Assembly (NCBI RefSeq): GCF_016802725.1
Contig: NC_052672.1
Coordinates: forward strand, 8,647,685 to 8,711,684
Origin: Solenopsis invicta
Taxonomy: Eukaryota; Arthropoda; Insecta; Hymenoptera; Formicidae
Reading direction: 5' to 3'
DNA: 64,000 bases
In this document: positions 36,458 to 48,808 of the stretch, one piece after another
Position numbering within the stretch: the stretch's first letter is position 1
How the letters are laid out: each line of letters starts with the position of its first letter
Made by a program: the position numbers and the translations under genes
The notes under the pieces: model-generated
The model's input: only the letters and a program-made list of their open reading frames with translations
What the model was told of the DNA's origin: nothing
Databases searched by the model: none

Positions 36458-37796
36458 TGGAAAGCTGTAACTATGAAAGAGAGTTCCAATAATAAAAATC
36501 GATAAAAGTTTGTAAAAACACAAACAGATAAGTGAAATATATTCTTTATAATAATCGGTAACGTAATAGTTAAGCTCTATTTAGTTTATTTTAGAACCAG
36601 GTAACTGTAGTCTTGAACTATATTTTATGACAATCATACAGCTGATGTAGATTACGTTTTGTAAAATTATTGTGTATACAAGTTGCAGTGACACTTGAAA
36701 GTGATATACCGGTATATACAAAACATGATTTTTCAAACTTAACATCTTTATTAAAATATTTTATAAATTAAAATGTTATATTCCTTGTATAATTTTAAAC
36801 ACTTTGAATTTGTAAAATGCTATTTAAATCTATAAAAGTATGAAAGTATAAAAATTTGCTTTTCAAATTACCCATTTATGTTTCATCTCATTTTTGCGTT
36901 TATAATTTTCAGATGACACGTAGTCTAAAATCAGATTATAAGACATCTCTATAAGACTTTTGAAAATCTTAAAGATATCTTTTAGACGTTTTAAAGACAT
37001 TTTATAATTTTCTTCACGGTGTCTAGGTTTAAACATAAGTTAATTGTCTATTATAAATAAGCAAAACATTCAAATTTCTTTCAGTCAGAAAAAATAATAA
37101 AATCGACGTTGATTCAACATCGAATTTATCAAAAATTAATTAAACCCTGGCATTCTCCCTAACGTAACCCAACCAGAAATGATAATCGAATTAACGTCGA
37201 TCCCGTTATCGTTTCTGACTGAGTTACGTTATACTATTAAAAAGCTCGTGACATCTTTTATAAATGATCTTATTCATACATATAATGTTAGGCAAGATAT
37301 CACTTTAGCAAGACTCCATTAATTTTTTCCCAAAAAAATCTGAAATATCAAAATTTTAATTTTATAAACTTTATTTAAGACTTTATTTGTATAAATAAAT
37401 AAAGGTCTCAAAAATACTATATTAATTTTTTGGAGCTCAATTCCATAACATGGTAAAAAGTTATTCCACGAAAAGGCTTTAATGCATCTTCTCTAAAAAG
37501 GCATCTTTCCTTAACTCACCTTATATAATTTCTCGTATTCCATAATTTTCTCAAAAATAAACTTGATTTTCTAGTTCTTATGAGTACTATAAAAGAAGAA
37601 GAATTAAGAAAACTTCAGAAATTGCCATCAATTCTTGTTAGTCTTGTTACATTCTTTAAGAGAGAAGGAAGCGGACAGACAGGGTTGAAAAGAACACCTT
37701 TATATCTTGCTTAACAAGATCGGGCAAAGAAACATGATCAAAAATATATTGGAGTTACAACTCTCTCTCCGGATTATATGAAGTTATTAGACTCAC

Positions 37797-37910
37797 CGTT
37801 GGGAAAGGTCGAATTGAGTTCGGAGGTGGCTTCCAATTCCGATGACATGGAACCGACGTCAACAGCGTCTGGTGCTTCCTGGAGCACCACCTCGATCTTT
37901 GTCACGTTAC
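37797..37910 (-). CDS. Extracellular juxtamembrane exon of the membrane protein
   Basis: The 114-nt exon has acceptor TTTATAG|GT and donor AACG|GTGAGT. It begins with two bases completing a Gly codon and ends with one base of the next Gly codon, so both boundaries are phase 1. It encodes NVTKIEVVLQEAPDAV, then DVGSMSSELEATSELNSTFPN. The acidic, Ser/Thr-rich sequence holds N-glycosylation sequons NVT and NST, and NGT forms across the next junction. That fits an extracellular stalk just before the membrane helix. Confidence 0.7.
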
Positions 37911-38073
37911 CTATAAACAAATTGTCTAAAAGTTTTTAACTAGTCTCGTTAATCATCGGTGTGTCATGATTAAATGTTAATTACAACAGTAATTAAAACT
38001 TTTTAATTAAATTTTTATCATTTTTTACCGTCCATTTCTTTTCTTGTAGCGATATATGTATACGTGAACCTAC

Positions 38074-38168
38074 CGCTTCCATCGGCGTCGCGACGTTTGC
38101 TCGCCGAGTTCGAAACATGCCGATGTCTTTTGTGTCGATCGCTTCCCTCCACAATGAGGTATTGTCTG
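38074..38168 (-). CDS. Basic extracellular exon of the membrane protein (5'-most exon with good support)
   Basis: The donor is AGCG|GTAGGT and the likely acceptor GTTGTCACAG|C, giving 95 nt that enter in phase 2 and leave in phase 1 into the next exon. It encodes RQYLIVEGSDRHKRH then RHVSNSASKRRDADGS. An alternative acceptor 10 bases upstream (AATTAAAG at 38179) would add CHS before RQY and change the required phase of the upstream exon. The start RQYLIVEGS could be the end of a beta-strand domain such as fibronectin III, but the domain itself was not found. RHKRHR and SKRR are possible proprotein-convertase sites. Confidence 0.55.
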
Positions 38169-38696
38169 CTGTGACAACCTTTAATTTAAAACGATAATTT
38201 ATTAATAGTGATTTACTAATAAAAAATGATATGTTACAATTAAAATTAAGCTACAGATCTATTTTCTTATTTTATTTGGATCTTATATTAAATAAATTTT
38301 ATAAGACAATCTGTAATTTGTATCAAAATTCAGACTATATGTTTATTCATGTGCCGTGTAATATAAAAATTTAATAATTAGAAATACGCACGATATCAAA
38401 GTACATTTAAAATTGTAGGCAAAATTCCATTCTAAAATCTGATATAAACACACAGTACAACAAAAAAATTATTTTTTTCGAACACCAAAATGAAACTAAT
38501 CATTTCGTATAGTTGTCTGAAAAATTTGCTGAATATAAATCCGATTTCCAAATTAATCCATCTCGTTATAATTTTGAGAAATTTAATCTCTAAATCTGAA
38601 TCAGAGTAAAATCTTACCGATTTACAGTGCTATACTTATAATCATGATCATCAATGATTATTCAATCTTTTTCAGTGATTTTGCTTAAGAGGGATA

Positions 38697-38837
38697 TACT
38701 CTCACTGATCGGAATCAGTGTATTATCAGTGAAAAACAACGCAATATTACTAATTGATATAACAGTTATAGAGTACATCACTGAAATCTGTTCACTGTTT
38801 TTCAAAGAATAATATACTAATTCCGATTTAGAGAGTA
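38697..38837. mobile_element. MITE with CTCTC-type terminal repeats, copy 1
   Basis: The left end TACTCTCACTGATCGGAATC is an inverted repeat of the right end ATTCCGATTTAGAGAGTA, and inner GAAAAACA blocks also pair. TA flanks both ends, fitting a Tc1/mariner-type TA duplication. The terminal bases match the element at 48809-48955. Confidence 0.6.
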
Positions 38838-38880
38838 ATTGAAATTGCAAAAAAAATTATTTTTAAGTACTTTTGTCTTA

Positions 38881-39530
38881 TTATAATATAATTACGATAT
38901 GTGATATGCTGGAGAAATTTTATCGCAATCAACATTCTGTGTCATTGTCAGGATCTTCAATCCTTGAAAATGACTTTTTGTTTTGGCTATGATTAATAAG
39001 ATATTTATAAGTTAAATGTATTTATTGCAAAAAAACTGAATTAAATAATTGACTATTTATCAAATAGCTTTTAAATTATATTTATTTAAACTCAAGAATT
39101 TTTTTTTAGGTGAATATGAATAGAAAAATTTAGAAAATGTTTAAATTGTTGTAAAAATTCAAATATAGAGATCTTTTATAGTATTAAATTTGTCAATTTT
39201 AACATCGGATTCGTATTCACCTATGCAACATAAAAGCTTGTAGAAATATTGTTGCAATATTACTGCAACGCTGCGACAATGTTGCTGCAAGCTCCGTGCT
39301 TTATAAGCAGAGACCTAAAAAAACTCTGAATTTTTAAATAAACGTAATTAAAAGCCAATTGATAAATCATCAATGATTCACAACTTTTTCGCAACAGAAT
39401 ATTTGCGCGAATATTTTATTAATCATAGCCGACACAAAAAATTCTTTTTGAGGGTTGAAAGTTCTAGCAACACTTAATTTTGATTGAAATCAAACTTCTC
39501 CAGCACGTTACATATCATAATTATAATTAA
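38881..39530. mobile_element. Long-TIR foldback element, 650 bp
   Basis: About 240 bp at each end are imperfect inverted repeats. Paired landmarks: ATTACGATATGTGATATGCTGGAG (left, read as two parts) with CTCCAGCACGTTACATATC (right); GGCTATGATTAATAAGATAT with ATATTTTATTAATCATAGCC; and TTTTTTTTAGGTGAA with AGACCTAAAAAAACT. No coding capacity is seen; the central 180 bp are unique and contain a run of TTGCAGCAAC-like motifs. It is a non-autonomous DNA transposon derivative. Confidence 0.65.
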
Positions 39531-39990
39531 ATAACAAAAAAATGTAAAACTAACTTTTTCCTACGACTTTAATTACAATTTTTTTTAAATTGTGACGTGA
39601 GAGAGAAATTTGGAAACTAAAATTGTATTTGATCCACTAAAATTACTGAAAATGACTAGACTCGTTCTGACGTTCTCTCTTTTATTGAACTGTGTTATAG
39701 AATTCACTTAAAGAAAGCTTTATTTGCGGAGTAATTTCCCCTCTTTGTTAGCACTTCAGTTAGCTTAGCACTGCAATCGTCGTAGCTCTCCAATTGTCTT
39801 CGAGAAACATTCATTTCTCAAGAATTGAAAGCACGCTGTAATATAAGTCTCTCAGACCTGCAAGTTTACTATTTACATGAAAAAATGTCGCATTGCGTTT
39901 GCAAAGCAAAAATGGGAAACAGAAGAGAGTGCATCTCGTAGAATGCAGAAAAAAAAGAGGAACGACAGTGGTGCTGAAAATGTGTCTCAC

Positions 39991-40166
39991 CGTTCGCGCA
40001 TCGCTCGCCCGCATGCATTATTCAGAGGCCAACGCTCGGCTACGTTTGATATATCGGTTACGTATCTCTGCTTCGCGTATTCATCGCGAGCGGGAAGGGT
40101 TGCGTCGTATGACAGCGCGATGGCGACATTCGTTTGCACTCCCGTCCCGTTTCGCAGTTTCGACAT
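39991..40166 (-). CDS. Candidate first coding exon (weak)
   Basis: In a GC pocket, an ATG in good insect context (CAAAATG) at 40166 opens a 58-codon frame that ends at a strong donor (GAACG|GTGAGA) in phase 2. That phase fits the acceptor at 38168. An in-frame stop lies just upstream of the ATG. The encoded start MSKLRNGTGVQTNV has no signal peptide or known motif. Phase agreement has a one-in-three chance of being accidental, and two other candidates (45438-45297 and near 61164) also fit one of the acceptors. Confidence 0.2.
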
Positions 40167-40880
40167 TTTGGTTTAGCGCGGCGCTAAATCTTCCGAGCGA
40201 CGTCGTCGCGCGCGATATCTCCGATAAAGCGATATCAAAATCTGCTTGAGTTTCTCGCGTTTGTCCTCCTCCGGCATAAATCACGCATCCGAGCGTTTCG
40301 GGCTAGGCCAGACTAACGCGCGATTAAAAGATCATCGATCGAGCACGCATCCCGCGTACTCCACCTCGACCCTGAAATTATCGCACCGGTTACGCGTAAG
40401 CTTCGCGAATATTTTTCCAAGCGTATACGCTTTTAATAATGAAAAAGCGAATCTATCGACCGCTACTGCGACTCCGTAAATAATGCACGCGACTAATATA
40501 ACTCGCGTACTATGATACGTCTATTAAGGGAATTGCCGTAAGAAAGAGGACTCGCAGATTGGCCGACATGGCGGAGGGAGATTAAAGCGTTAGAGTCGCC
40601 GTACGTGTCGCGTCGAAATAAAGTTTCGTCTATAGAGGCGTAAAGTTTGCCCGACTTTGCGGCGCAATTTTCCACAGAGACCTACGCAACCGCCACTTGC
40701 CCGCCGGGGGAGAAAAAATCTTCGACAAATCCCGAAGTCTCATATTTCAGAGCGGGTTCTCGCTTACCGCTAAAAGCCCGACGGGCGGCGAACAAAGGGT
40801 GAAAGAGTTGTGTCGACGAATTGCCGGAGTGCGCGTGAAGAGCACACGAGAGTAATTACGCGTCTGGAATTCTCTCCGCT

Positions 40881-40922
40881 CTTTTTCTTTCTCTCTGTCT
40901 CTCTCTCTCTCTCTTTCTCTCT
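40881..40922. repeat. (CT)n pyrimidine tract
   Basis: Imperfect CT dinucleotide run. The Arg-Glu-rich minus-strand frame over it is low complexity. Confidence 0.9.
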
Positions 40923-43900
40923 GCCATTTTCTCGTGCTTTATTCTCCCGTGGACAACGAGGGCGGAAGGAGAGATAATCGCGACGCTTAAACGAAGCGCG
41001 AGATTTAATGGAGCCGCAAAGTAGCGGCATGCCTTTTTTGTTCTTTGCAAAAAAAAACTACGACCTTGGAATGATAAAGTACTTGCACAATAGAAAAAAC
41101 TTGGGAGATCAACGCGCATGCATTTAATTATACCTTTGTATTACAGTGCGGTGTATGTACGCGCGCGCAAAACTCTACGGGGCATTGTTACACGGGCATT
41201 TTATTCCTGTAGTAACGCTATTTCCAGACCGCAATTATGACGTAATTTTAGTTCGCCTTATACGAAAATGTTACTTCTATTGATTGAAAATAAACCGGTG
41301 CTATTAGATAAATTTATTATGTGCTGAAACCGTCTCGATTCCATTATGTAAAGTCGGCCGACATGACGTGACCGATTATATAATAAGTAATATAATAAGT
41401 AATACCGGTTCTCAAAGAAGAACGTACATATATTTACAAAGATGATTTACCTTGTTTCGGAACAAAAATGCGTCTTCATTATTTTCCCTTGGATGCATTT
41501 ATCAATTAATGAAATAATTTGTAAAATAAACGCTGTTATTACTCATAAAATAATACAATAGCTAATTATAAATGCAATAATAATTTTCATGATATTAAAA
41601 ATTGATAAATAATATCAAATTAACTTCGTGAAATTTTATTAATATTATAACTTCATAATAATTTTATTATTTTGAAATGTTAATTTAATATATAATACGT
41701 TGTATTAATCAGCTTTTATTTGTTTTAATAAAAGCTGTTATTACTTCAAGCTTCCTTAAAAGACACAATTTGTACGAATAAATAATTATCTCAAAATTCT
41801 CATTTATCGTTACAACTTCTATCGGCATAAAGAGCACTGCACATTGAAATGCTTCAGGAAATCTTAGAACTGCAGAACGTCAAATGCAGGAATGTAGAGA
41901 TCTAGCAGACCCAGAAGTATGCTTCTAAAGTGATTGTTCTATTTTACGAGAAATAAAACTCAAGTTAATAAATCAAATGCACAATATTTCTATTGACGTT
42001 AAACGAGAGAAAATGCGAGTTTTCTTTGGAAAATTTAGATTTTGAGAAACGACAGCCAAAGGCAAACATAATATATTTAAAACTTCCTGCAATACCTTGT
42101 CTGTAATAAATATTACAAAGAAAATACTTTATGAAACCTGTCATATCATATTCGCGTTAACTCTTAAAATATAAGTTGTATATAATAGGATAAAGATGTG
42201 TACAATGTTTCATACAAAAATAGTGACAGATATTTCAACACATTTTTCTATATATATAAATTTATATCAAAATATAAGTAGAAAAAGTAAAAATAAAAAT
42301 ATAAACACAGAATATATTAATTTCATATGTTAATGTATTTTATTTAATATATTATAAAATAGTAAAATATTAAAATATATTTGTTTGTTATAAATACAAT
42401 TGTTATTTTTATATAGAATTATTACCGTATACTTTATCCATTACAATGATTAGAAAAAAGTTGACCTACATACATTCTCTTTTTTCCTTGAGCATTGCTT
42501 CTCTACATTTATAACAGTTTTTCCACTTTGTCACGACAATTCCGAGAAATTGCAACTTCCATCTCTCAGACGTTATGCCACGTACCATGGGAAAAAAATT
42601 GAAGAGTGCGATAACGGTCACTAGAATTGAAGAGATTCTACGCACCAACTACGAGTCAAGCTACTGCAACGGGACACATGCAATAAAGCATTACACGTAA
42701 TAAAATACCGCATAAAACCAGCATTAAGCTGCTTCTTAATCAGTACGAGCATTCTTTTCACAAGAATCCGATGCTTTATTTCAAGAAAAGGACGTATAAC
42801 TATATTGAACAATAGAGCTTGAAAAAAATTGTATTATGTTTTAATACAACGTCGTTATTATCAATTTTCTTCCACCTGAAAGTTCATTAAACGTATAACT
42901 GACCTCGTTCGAGAAAAAGTAATAAGAATTATAATTACTTCTCGGGGTAAAAAATCTTAAGTCGCTCTCAAGTTATATTTTCAATTATTTTTTTCAGATT
43001 TTATATTACAAAAAATGCATCTTCTTTATTATAAATAAAATTGAATAAATTGCTTATAACAAATTATTATAACTATTTAAATTAAAAATAATATCTTTTT
43101 ACACATACACATATTTATTATTTTAATAATTTCATAATATTACCCATTGTGCACACCATTCGGATTAATGAAAAGTTATGACTCACGATTATATAATTTC
43201 ATTTACGTTTAGCAGTTGACAATGGAGTATAATATAATAATTTTAGTTCAGCGAAATGCAGTGTTTCAATGTGAGAATTTGTGAAAATTAATTGAGCGAA
43301 AGTTTCAACAAAATCGATGCGATAAGTCGGCAAGGAAGTAGAAATAAATATCAAAGATCTAATAGGGTGCGCGTTCCGAGGTTTAGCTCAAAGTTTGCCA
43401 GAACACAGCATGCTTCAGTCACAGGCACGATAAATGCGTCTTGCGGTAAAGAACAAACATTGTCTCGACCCGTGGGGAACACACAGCTGTCCAGCGACTC
43501 TTAAACTTCGCACTATACGGAAATAATAACGCAACTTTCAAGCGAATGGACTCGTCACAATTTAATCAAAAGAAAAACTGACTATACGGCAATTTTCAAA
43601 AGTTAAAGATCTATAATCCTTTTAATATTATTAAAGATAAAGTAAAATTAATTTAATCTCTGTGAATTTTAATTTTAATCTGATTAATGCCAATGAATGC
43701 GTTTGCTATATCTTAAATAATTTGTTCTATTAATCTCTAATATGAACAAAAGATGATTAACGTCAAAAGAGCTTATTCTCGTATTCACGTTGTAATTAAT
43801 TACATAATAAACAGTTATTCCAGTTAAATAACATTGAAAAGGAGTAACATAGTTACATGCAAAAGTAAAGTTGCAGTTTCACCGAACCAAATAGAATTAT

Positions 43901-44342
43901 ATACTCCGAGTTGTCCAACGGTGATGTAATACGATACAAAGTTGTTATCTCAAGCACAACAAAGCGCATTACACAACGTGGTTCACATTAGAATCATTTG
44001 TCTTTTTGCGATAGTAATTTGTCGAATAACGATTTTTATCTTTTGTAAAGTTTGTCCTTTTTCACAATAAAAGACATAAAAAAAAGTAAAAGAATAGAAA
44101 ACATCCAATATTGGAGATACATGATGGATAGTTTTCAAGAGCACATATTGTGAAGAAAATACTATTCGACAAGAAGGAAAGCTTTAAAAGTGAGATTGCA
44201 TTTTCTCAAATATCTGTGGAAGCATGCACCATTTTCCAACTGTACTTCTTTATCAAGTTGCTCACGGAGAATTTCTTTTCAAAATTCTGCAAGTGCTCCT
44301 ATAATTACAAATCAATCACGCAATAGTTTTTATGTAAAACTA

Positions 44343-44394
44343 TAATGTTATACATTATAGTTTTGTGATAATGTTATACATTATAGTAATGTGA
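44343..44394 (+). repeat. 26-bp tandem duplication of a palindromic unit
   Basis: Two adjacent units start TAATGTTATACATTATAGT and end TGTGA, differing in two or three bases. Each contains the short palindrome TATAATG..CATTATA. Confidence 0.8.
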
Positions 44395-44572
44395 TAGCCG
44401 GCATCATATGCAATCCAATGTGGTTATGTCGAATTGTACGCTCTCATATATTTAAGAAGTAGCAAATGCCATTTTTTTTTTTATATATATATATTTAGAT
44501 GCTGCTAAAAATATCATTCAGATCATCTTTGGAAAGCTTTTGATTTTATTTAAGCTTAATATTAAGTAACTA

Positions 44573-44794
44573 CATTGAAAGAACAATTTTACTGCGGCAA
44601 TCAGAAATTTAGCTAGATGCAGATCAGAAAATAATTTTATGTTGAGCCATCAAAATAATTATGTAGGATGCCAAGATAATGTTGCTGCAAATAGTTTTAT
44701 CATTCTAACAACTAAATTAAATATCCAATTTTTTAAATGACTTAACATAATTATTTTTAGATCTGTATTTCAGCAAAATTGTTCTTTCTGTGTA
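44573..44794 (-). mobile_element. MITE family A, copy 2
   Basis: The element lies reversed relative to copy 1. It starts GAAAGAACAATTTTACTGC and ends CAGCAAAATTGTTCTTTCTG, nearly perfect inverted termini. Marker blocks TTTAGCTAGATGCAGATCAG, CCAAGATAATGTTGCTGC and AACATAATTATTTTTAGATC are present. It is the best-preserved copy for defining the family ends. Confidence 0.75.
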
Positions 44795-44914
44795 GTTATT
44801 GATTGAAACTAGAAGAAAGGCGCCTATCTACTTTTACTTTCGACATTATTCGGAACGTTGCGCTGAACAAAACTCTAGTGAAGTTGATCTAATTAACTTA
44901 ACTTATTTTTATAC

Positions 44915-45159
44915 ACGAATATCGAAAAAAAGTTTTGCTGAAATATTTAAAAGTTTAGCTAAATGTAAATCTGAAAATAATTATATTAGGCTGAAAATAA
45001 TTAAATTAAGTGCTCAAGCTAGCTGCTAGAACGTAAAAATTTTTACACCAGTATCATCACGCTTGAGCATTTTACATAATTATTTTGATGGTATAATTAT
45101 TTTCAGATCTCTGTATCTAACTTAATTTTTATATTTCAGCAAAACCGGTCTTTCTGTGA
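44915..45159 (-). mobile_element. MITE family A, copy 3
   Basis: It lies about 120 bp beyond copy 2 in the same orientation. Shared blocks are TTTAGCTAAATGTAAATCTG, CATAATTATTTTGATGGTAT, TATTTTCAGATCTCTGTATC and ATTTCAGCAAAACCGGTCTT. A short internal duplication of the CTGAAAATAATTA block makes it slightly longer than the others. Confidence 0.65.
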
Positions 45160-45296
45160 GTACTATTTCATGGGTATTTCATGTAATGCGGGTATTCTTC
45201 GAGAAACGTGATATGGATGTTCGTACTCTCTCGGATAAGAATCGCGAGGAGAATGCGCGTTGAACCACACATCGATTACGTTATCGTTGTACCTAC

Positions 45297-45438
45297 CTAG
45301 TGCATCGGTTTGTTTGCGAATATAACGGAAAGAGATAGGATAGTCAGAGAAGCTGCATTCTTCTTTCAATTTCAAGAAGGAAACCATGCAGGAAATAACT
45401 GCCGCGAAGAGCAAAGGGAAATGTTTGCGGGGAAACAT
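45297..45438 (-). CDS. Candidate alternative first coding exon with signal-like start (weak)
   Basis: An ATG in CAAATG context at 45438 opens a frame beginning MFPRKHFPLLFAAVISCMVS, which resembles a signal peptide. It reaches a donor (CTAG|GTAGGT) in phase 1 at 45297. It would join in frame to the alternative acceptor at 38178. A secretory start is what the downstream membrane protein would need, but nothing else supports the link, and no globular domain lies between. Confidence 0.2.
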
Positions 45439-48414
45439 TTGAATGGAACGGTGCTTATAATACGCGCACGTTATTCTTCCTCTATCATTCGGCTGGTCAC
45501 GAGAAAATTCACGAACGGAGCTAAAAGCGAGGCCGCTTCGATGGACGTCTCTCCTCCCATATCTCGTAACACGTTTCCGAGCGAGAATGATTTCATCTCG
45601 AACTACTCCAATTCGATTTGCCGAGGGAATATCACCAAAGACATTTAGGTGTCACAAGAGAAATAGATTTTTCTACCTTCTTCTATCTAATCTGTAATGT
45701 TTTACGTATTTCTTAAAATACGTATTTTTCAACTATACACACATTATTGCCGAAAGAATATCGCACTCTCGCAGAAAAAGTAAAATTTTTCGAATTGCAC
45801 GTGTTTTGATTGTAATTTAATTACATTGACCAATTAAAAAAATAATATAAGGTGTAAATTCAAATAAAAGAAAAAGGAAACTGTGAAAAATAAAAATAAA
45901 AAAAAGACGTTAATCAAAATCAAAGAGTAGTCTTTAGTCTAACATAACGTAAATAATATCTACTTCTAGACAATTTAAAACAAGCAATTTGTGATTAGTT
46001 ATAAGCTAACTTGTGTATCCTACTACTAATGATCGATTTTTAAATACAATGCAATTTTCTTTCTTCTCTCCTGAATAACTTTATATTTTTTACTTCTATC
46101 ACTTTTCTTACAAAAGTGCGATATACAAGATCTGAGATCATCCATACACTCTTTTTAAAATAAAGAGAAATATAATAATTTTTATCAAAAATCCCAAAAA
46201 TTTTAATAAATTGTATATGCTCTCAAATGAATATTTTCAATTTTTGATTTTTTTCAAGCAAAAATGAACTAAAAACATACAGACCAAACGTTAAATTTTT
46301 CAATGTACTTTTACATGGTACTTTTTATTGTATATATACGTGTGTGTGTGTGCGTGCAGATTTGGATTACACGCAAAAAAAAATAAAAAACTTTTATCTC
46401 AAACATTTTTTTCGGAAAATGTGTGCTTCTATTAACTTTTTATTTAAGTTTTTTTTCATCATATTTTTAAGATCATTTTATGGTTATGCGTATCAGCATC
46501 TAAATCTGTCATAAAAAAATCTCATGTTTCCTTCATTTTAGAAAGAGTGTATCGGATGATCTTAGAGACACCCCGTACAGAAAAAGTTTTCAAGAGCATG
46601 TAAAGCTGTTTGTAAAAAAAATATGATTAATCAGAGGAAAAAAAATGTTAACAATATTGTCTTATTATGACATTATTATAATATCGAAAAAGACTGACAA
46701 TAATATGTGACAGTATTGAAATAAAAAAATATCGTGCAAGTATCATACTTTTAACAAGGAATACAACAACTGACACTGACTTTCAAAATAAAAAGATCTA
46801 CAATCGAGAAGATATAAAATAGATGTCTACGTATTGTTACATTATCTCTGTCCGTATATGTACATATACGTATGGCCTGACTTTACACGAAAACGGCTAT
46901 TGAAATTTCTTCACTTTGGAGGGAAACATCAATATTTATATCAAACTCTATTCTCGCTTTTCAAACTTGCGATCCTATGTGCACTGACGAGTCTTGCATT
47001 TTACTGACATTTTCTATAACATTCTGATTGCCGAATGTTTTGCTTTCCTTTGCAGTTCTGTAGGCCTCTCATGTCTGTGAGCCATATGCATACTGTTTGT
47101 GCCAAAATCACGTTGCCGGGCTACAAAATTGGCCCTCGTCAAAAGCTAACTGAAATACTGAGAAAACTCGATGAGCCTGCTTTATCAAACGATCTCCGAG
47201 ATATCGTCAACTGCAACGTCGGAAGATCGATACTACTGAAGCTGCGACGAAATTGCGGAACTCGGCTGAATGCAAATCTTTCAATTGCCCATTCGTTAGC
47301 ATTTCTGCATAATTAATCGGTTGGATCGATTTCAAGGCGTGAGAGGTGATCGATGCATTCAATATCGAATCTCTGGTGATCGAAAGAATGATCTGTATTA
47401 CGAGTGCTTTTTCTACATATTCGCATGTACGAAGACTTTTTTTTATAGACACCTAGCATTTATGGCTATAAATAAAAGTAAGGTTTTTATTTAAAAATCG
47501 ATGCAACCTATTGAGAGTTCATATCACGGAGAAACTCTATACGACTTCGATAAATGCGCAATATCGTGGACGATTAATGGATATCCGGCACCAGCGAAGC
47601 GCAAAAAGTTACGGGTACCAGCAGGCGAAGAATTACACTGTGATTAAGACGAGCTTTTTTTTTATTGAAGACAGACAGGGAAAGAAGACGAAGAAAGTCG
47701 TGGTAGACAGTAATTGATGAAAACGGATTACGCTTGGGTTATTCGGAAGCTTTTTTGGACCCTACTAGGCCAGCCTTGCATTTGTCCTTACAGGGATTCG
47801 TTCTTAATGATATCAATGAAAAAGGGATTTTCTTGCCAGGAAAAAGGAATGATTTTATGGCATTAAATAAGATCGAACATCTTCCAGTGTATTTGTGCGT
47901 AATTAAATCAATTTAATTAAAGCTAACGCGATAAGCGAACGAAACTGAATCAATGCTACGAAATCTACCGTCGATGTGGAATTTATAGGATCCTCACAAG
48001 TTAATCCATGCCCTCGTGCCGGGAGGTAACGAAAATGAAGATAACTAGATCCGATATCGGCAAAGATATATCTAGCTTGACTGGATTTTGTGATGATTAA
48101 ATTTGCGATTTTGCATTACGTGCAATCTCACTCTCAAAATTGAACGGGTATACAATTACGAATGATTCGCGCGAGTAATTCATTTCGAGAAGATAAAGCG
48201 AAGCATTAATCACAGCATGAAATCACGGGGTTGTAACAAAGAACAAATGGATTTCAAATTTTAACTGCTTTTTATTTTAACGTAACAAGAGTCTTAAAAT
48301 AACACAAATATTAATATTTGCGTTAGCAATTGCATCAGAGGGTCCGTCTTTCATTCTTGTATTTCGATGATAAAAGCACAATACAGGTATGAAACACGAG
48401 AATGAACACGTCGA

Positions 48415-48454
48415 CTTGGTTGAGTAATGTATCACTATACATTACTCAACCAAG
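48415..48454. repeat. Perfect 18-bp hairpin with 4-nt loop
   Basis: CTTGGTTGAGTAATGTAT, loop CACT, then the exact reverse complement. Perfect pairing without compensating changes suggests a recent palindrome, not an old RNA gene. No poly-T run or other transcription signal was noted. Confidence 0.75.
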
Positions 48455-48808
48455 CAACCAAGAGGTTGCTAATAATAGTCCTTCTGATAGAGGAAAAGGT
48501 TATAAGGTTTGAAAAACAGATGAAATTAAAATGATTCCATTATAATGTACAAGACATTAAGGCTATCAGACTCGTCGGCAGTGAATTGAAGTAGCAAGGA
48601 GAACAACGTAAATCCATCACGATACTCTTGGCCTCTTTTTTTTCTGCTTTTTGTCACTAGTGCCACTAGTTGTTCTAAAAACTTCGCTTATCAAAACGAA
48701 GTTTCATTCTATCCATTTGCGTAGAGCTGCATCAAAGTTTTTCATAGTTTAAATCTTTTTCCATAAGCCCTCGTATGTACGTTTCGTATTTTTCGAAAAA
48801 ACAACATA

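Larger units (their letters stand above)
33078..37796 (-). other. Intron (4.7 kb) of the membrane protein gene
   Basis: It is bounded by donor AACG|GTGAGT and acceptor GGGATTGCAG. It contains the TAATCGATTA cluster, MITE family B copy 2, MITE family A copy 1 and AT-rich filler. Confidence 0.65.
22854..38168 (-). other. Gene span: single-pass membrane protein, FNDC4/FNDC5-like transmembrane segment (5' end unknown)
   Basis: Four minus-strand exons (38168-38074, 37910-37797, 33077-32890, 23789-22854) join in frame through GT-AG introns of 163 bp, 4.7 kb and 9.1 kb, giving 443 visible residues and a stop. In order they encode a basic His/Arg-rich stretch, an acidic segment with glycosylation sites, a transmembrane helix, and a long serine- and arginine-rich cytoplasmic tail made of repeats. 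The start codon and any upstream fibronectin type III domain were not located. Assignment to the FNDC5 group rests on the membrane segment only, so it is an inference. Confidence 0.65.

Noticed and set aside
47035..47316. 93-codon plus-strand frame
   Set aside because: Overlapped by an open minus-strand frame, no family similarity that I can see.
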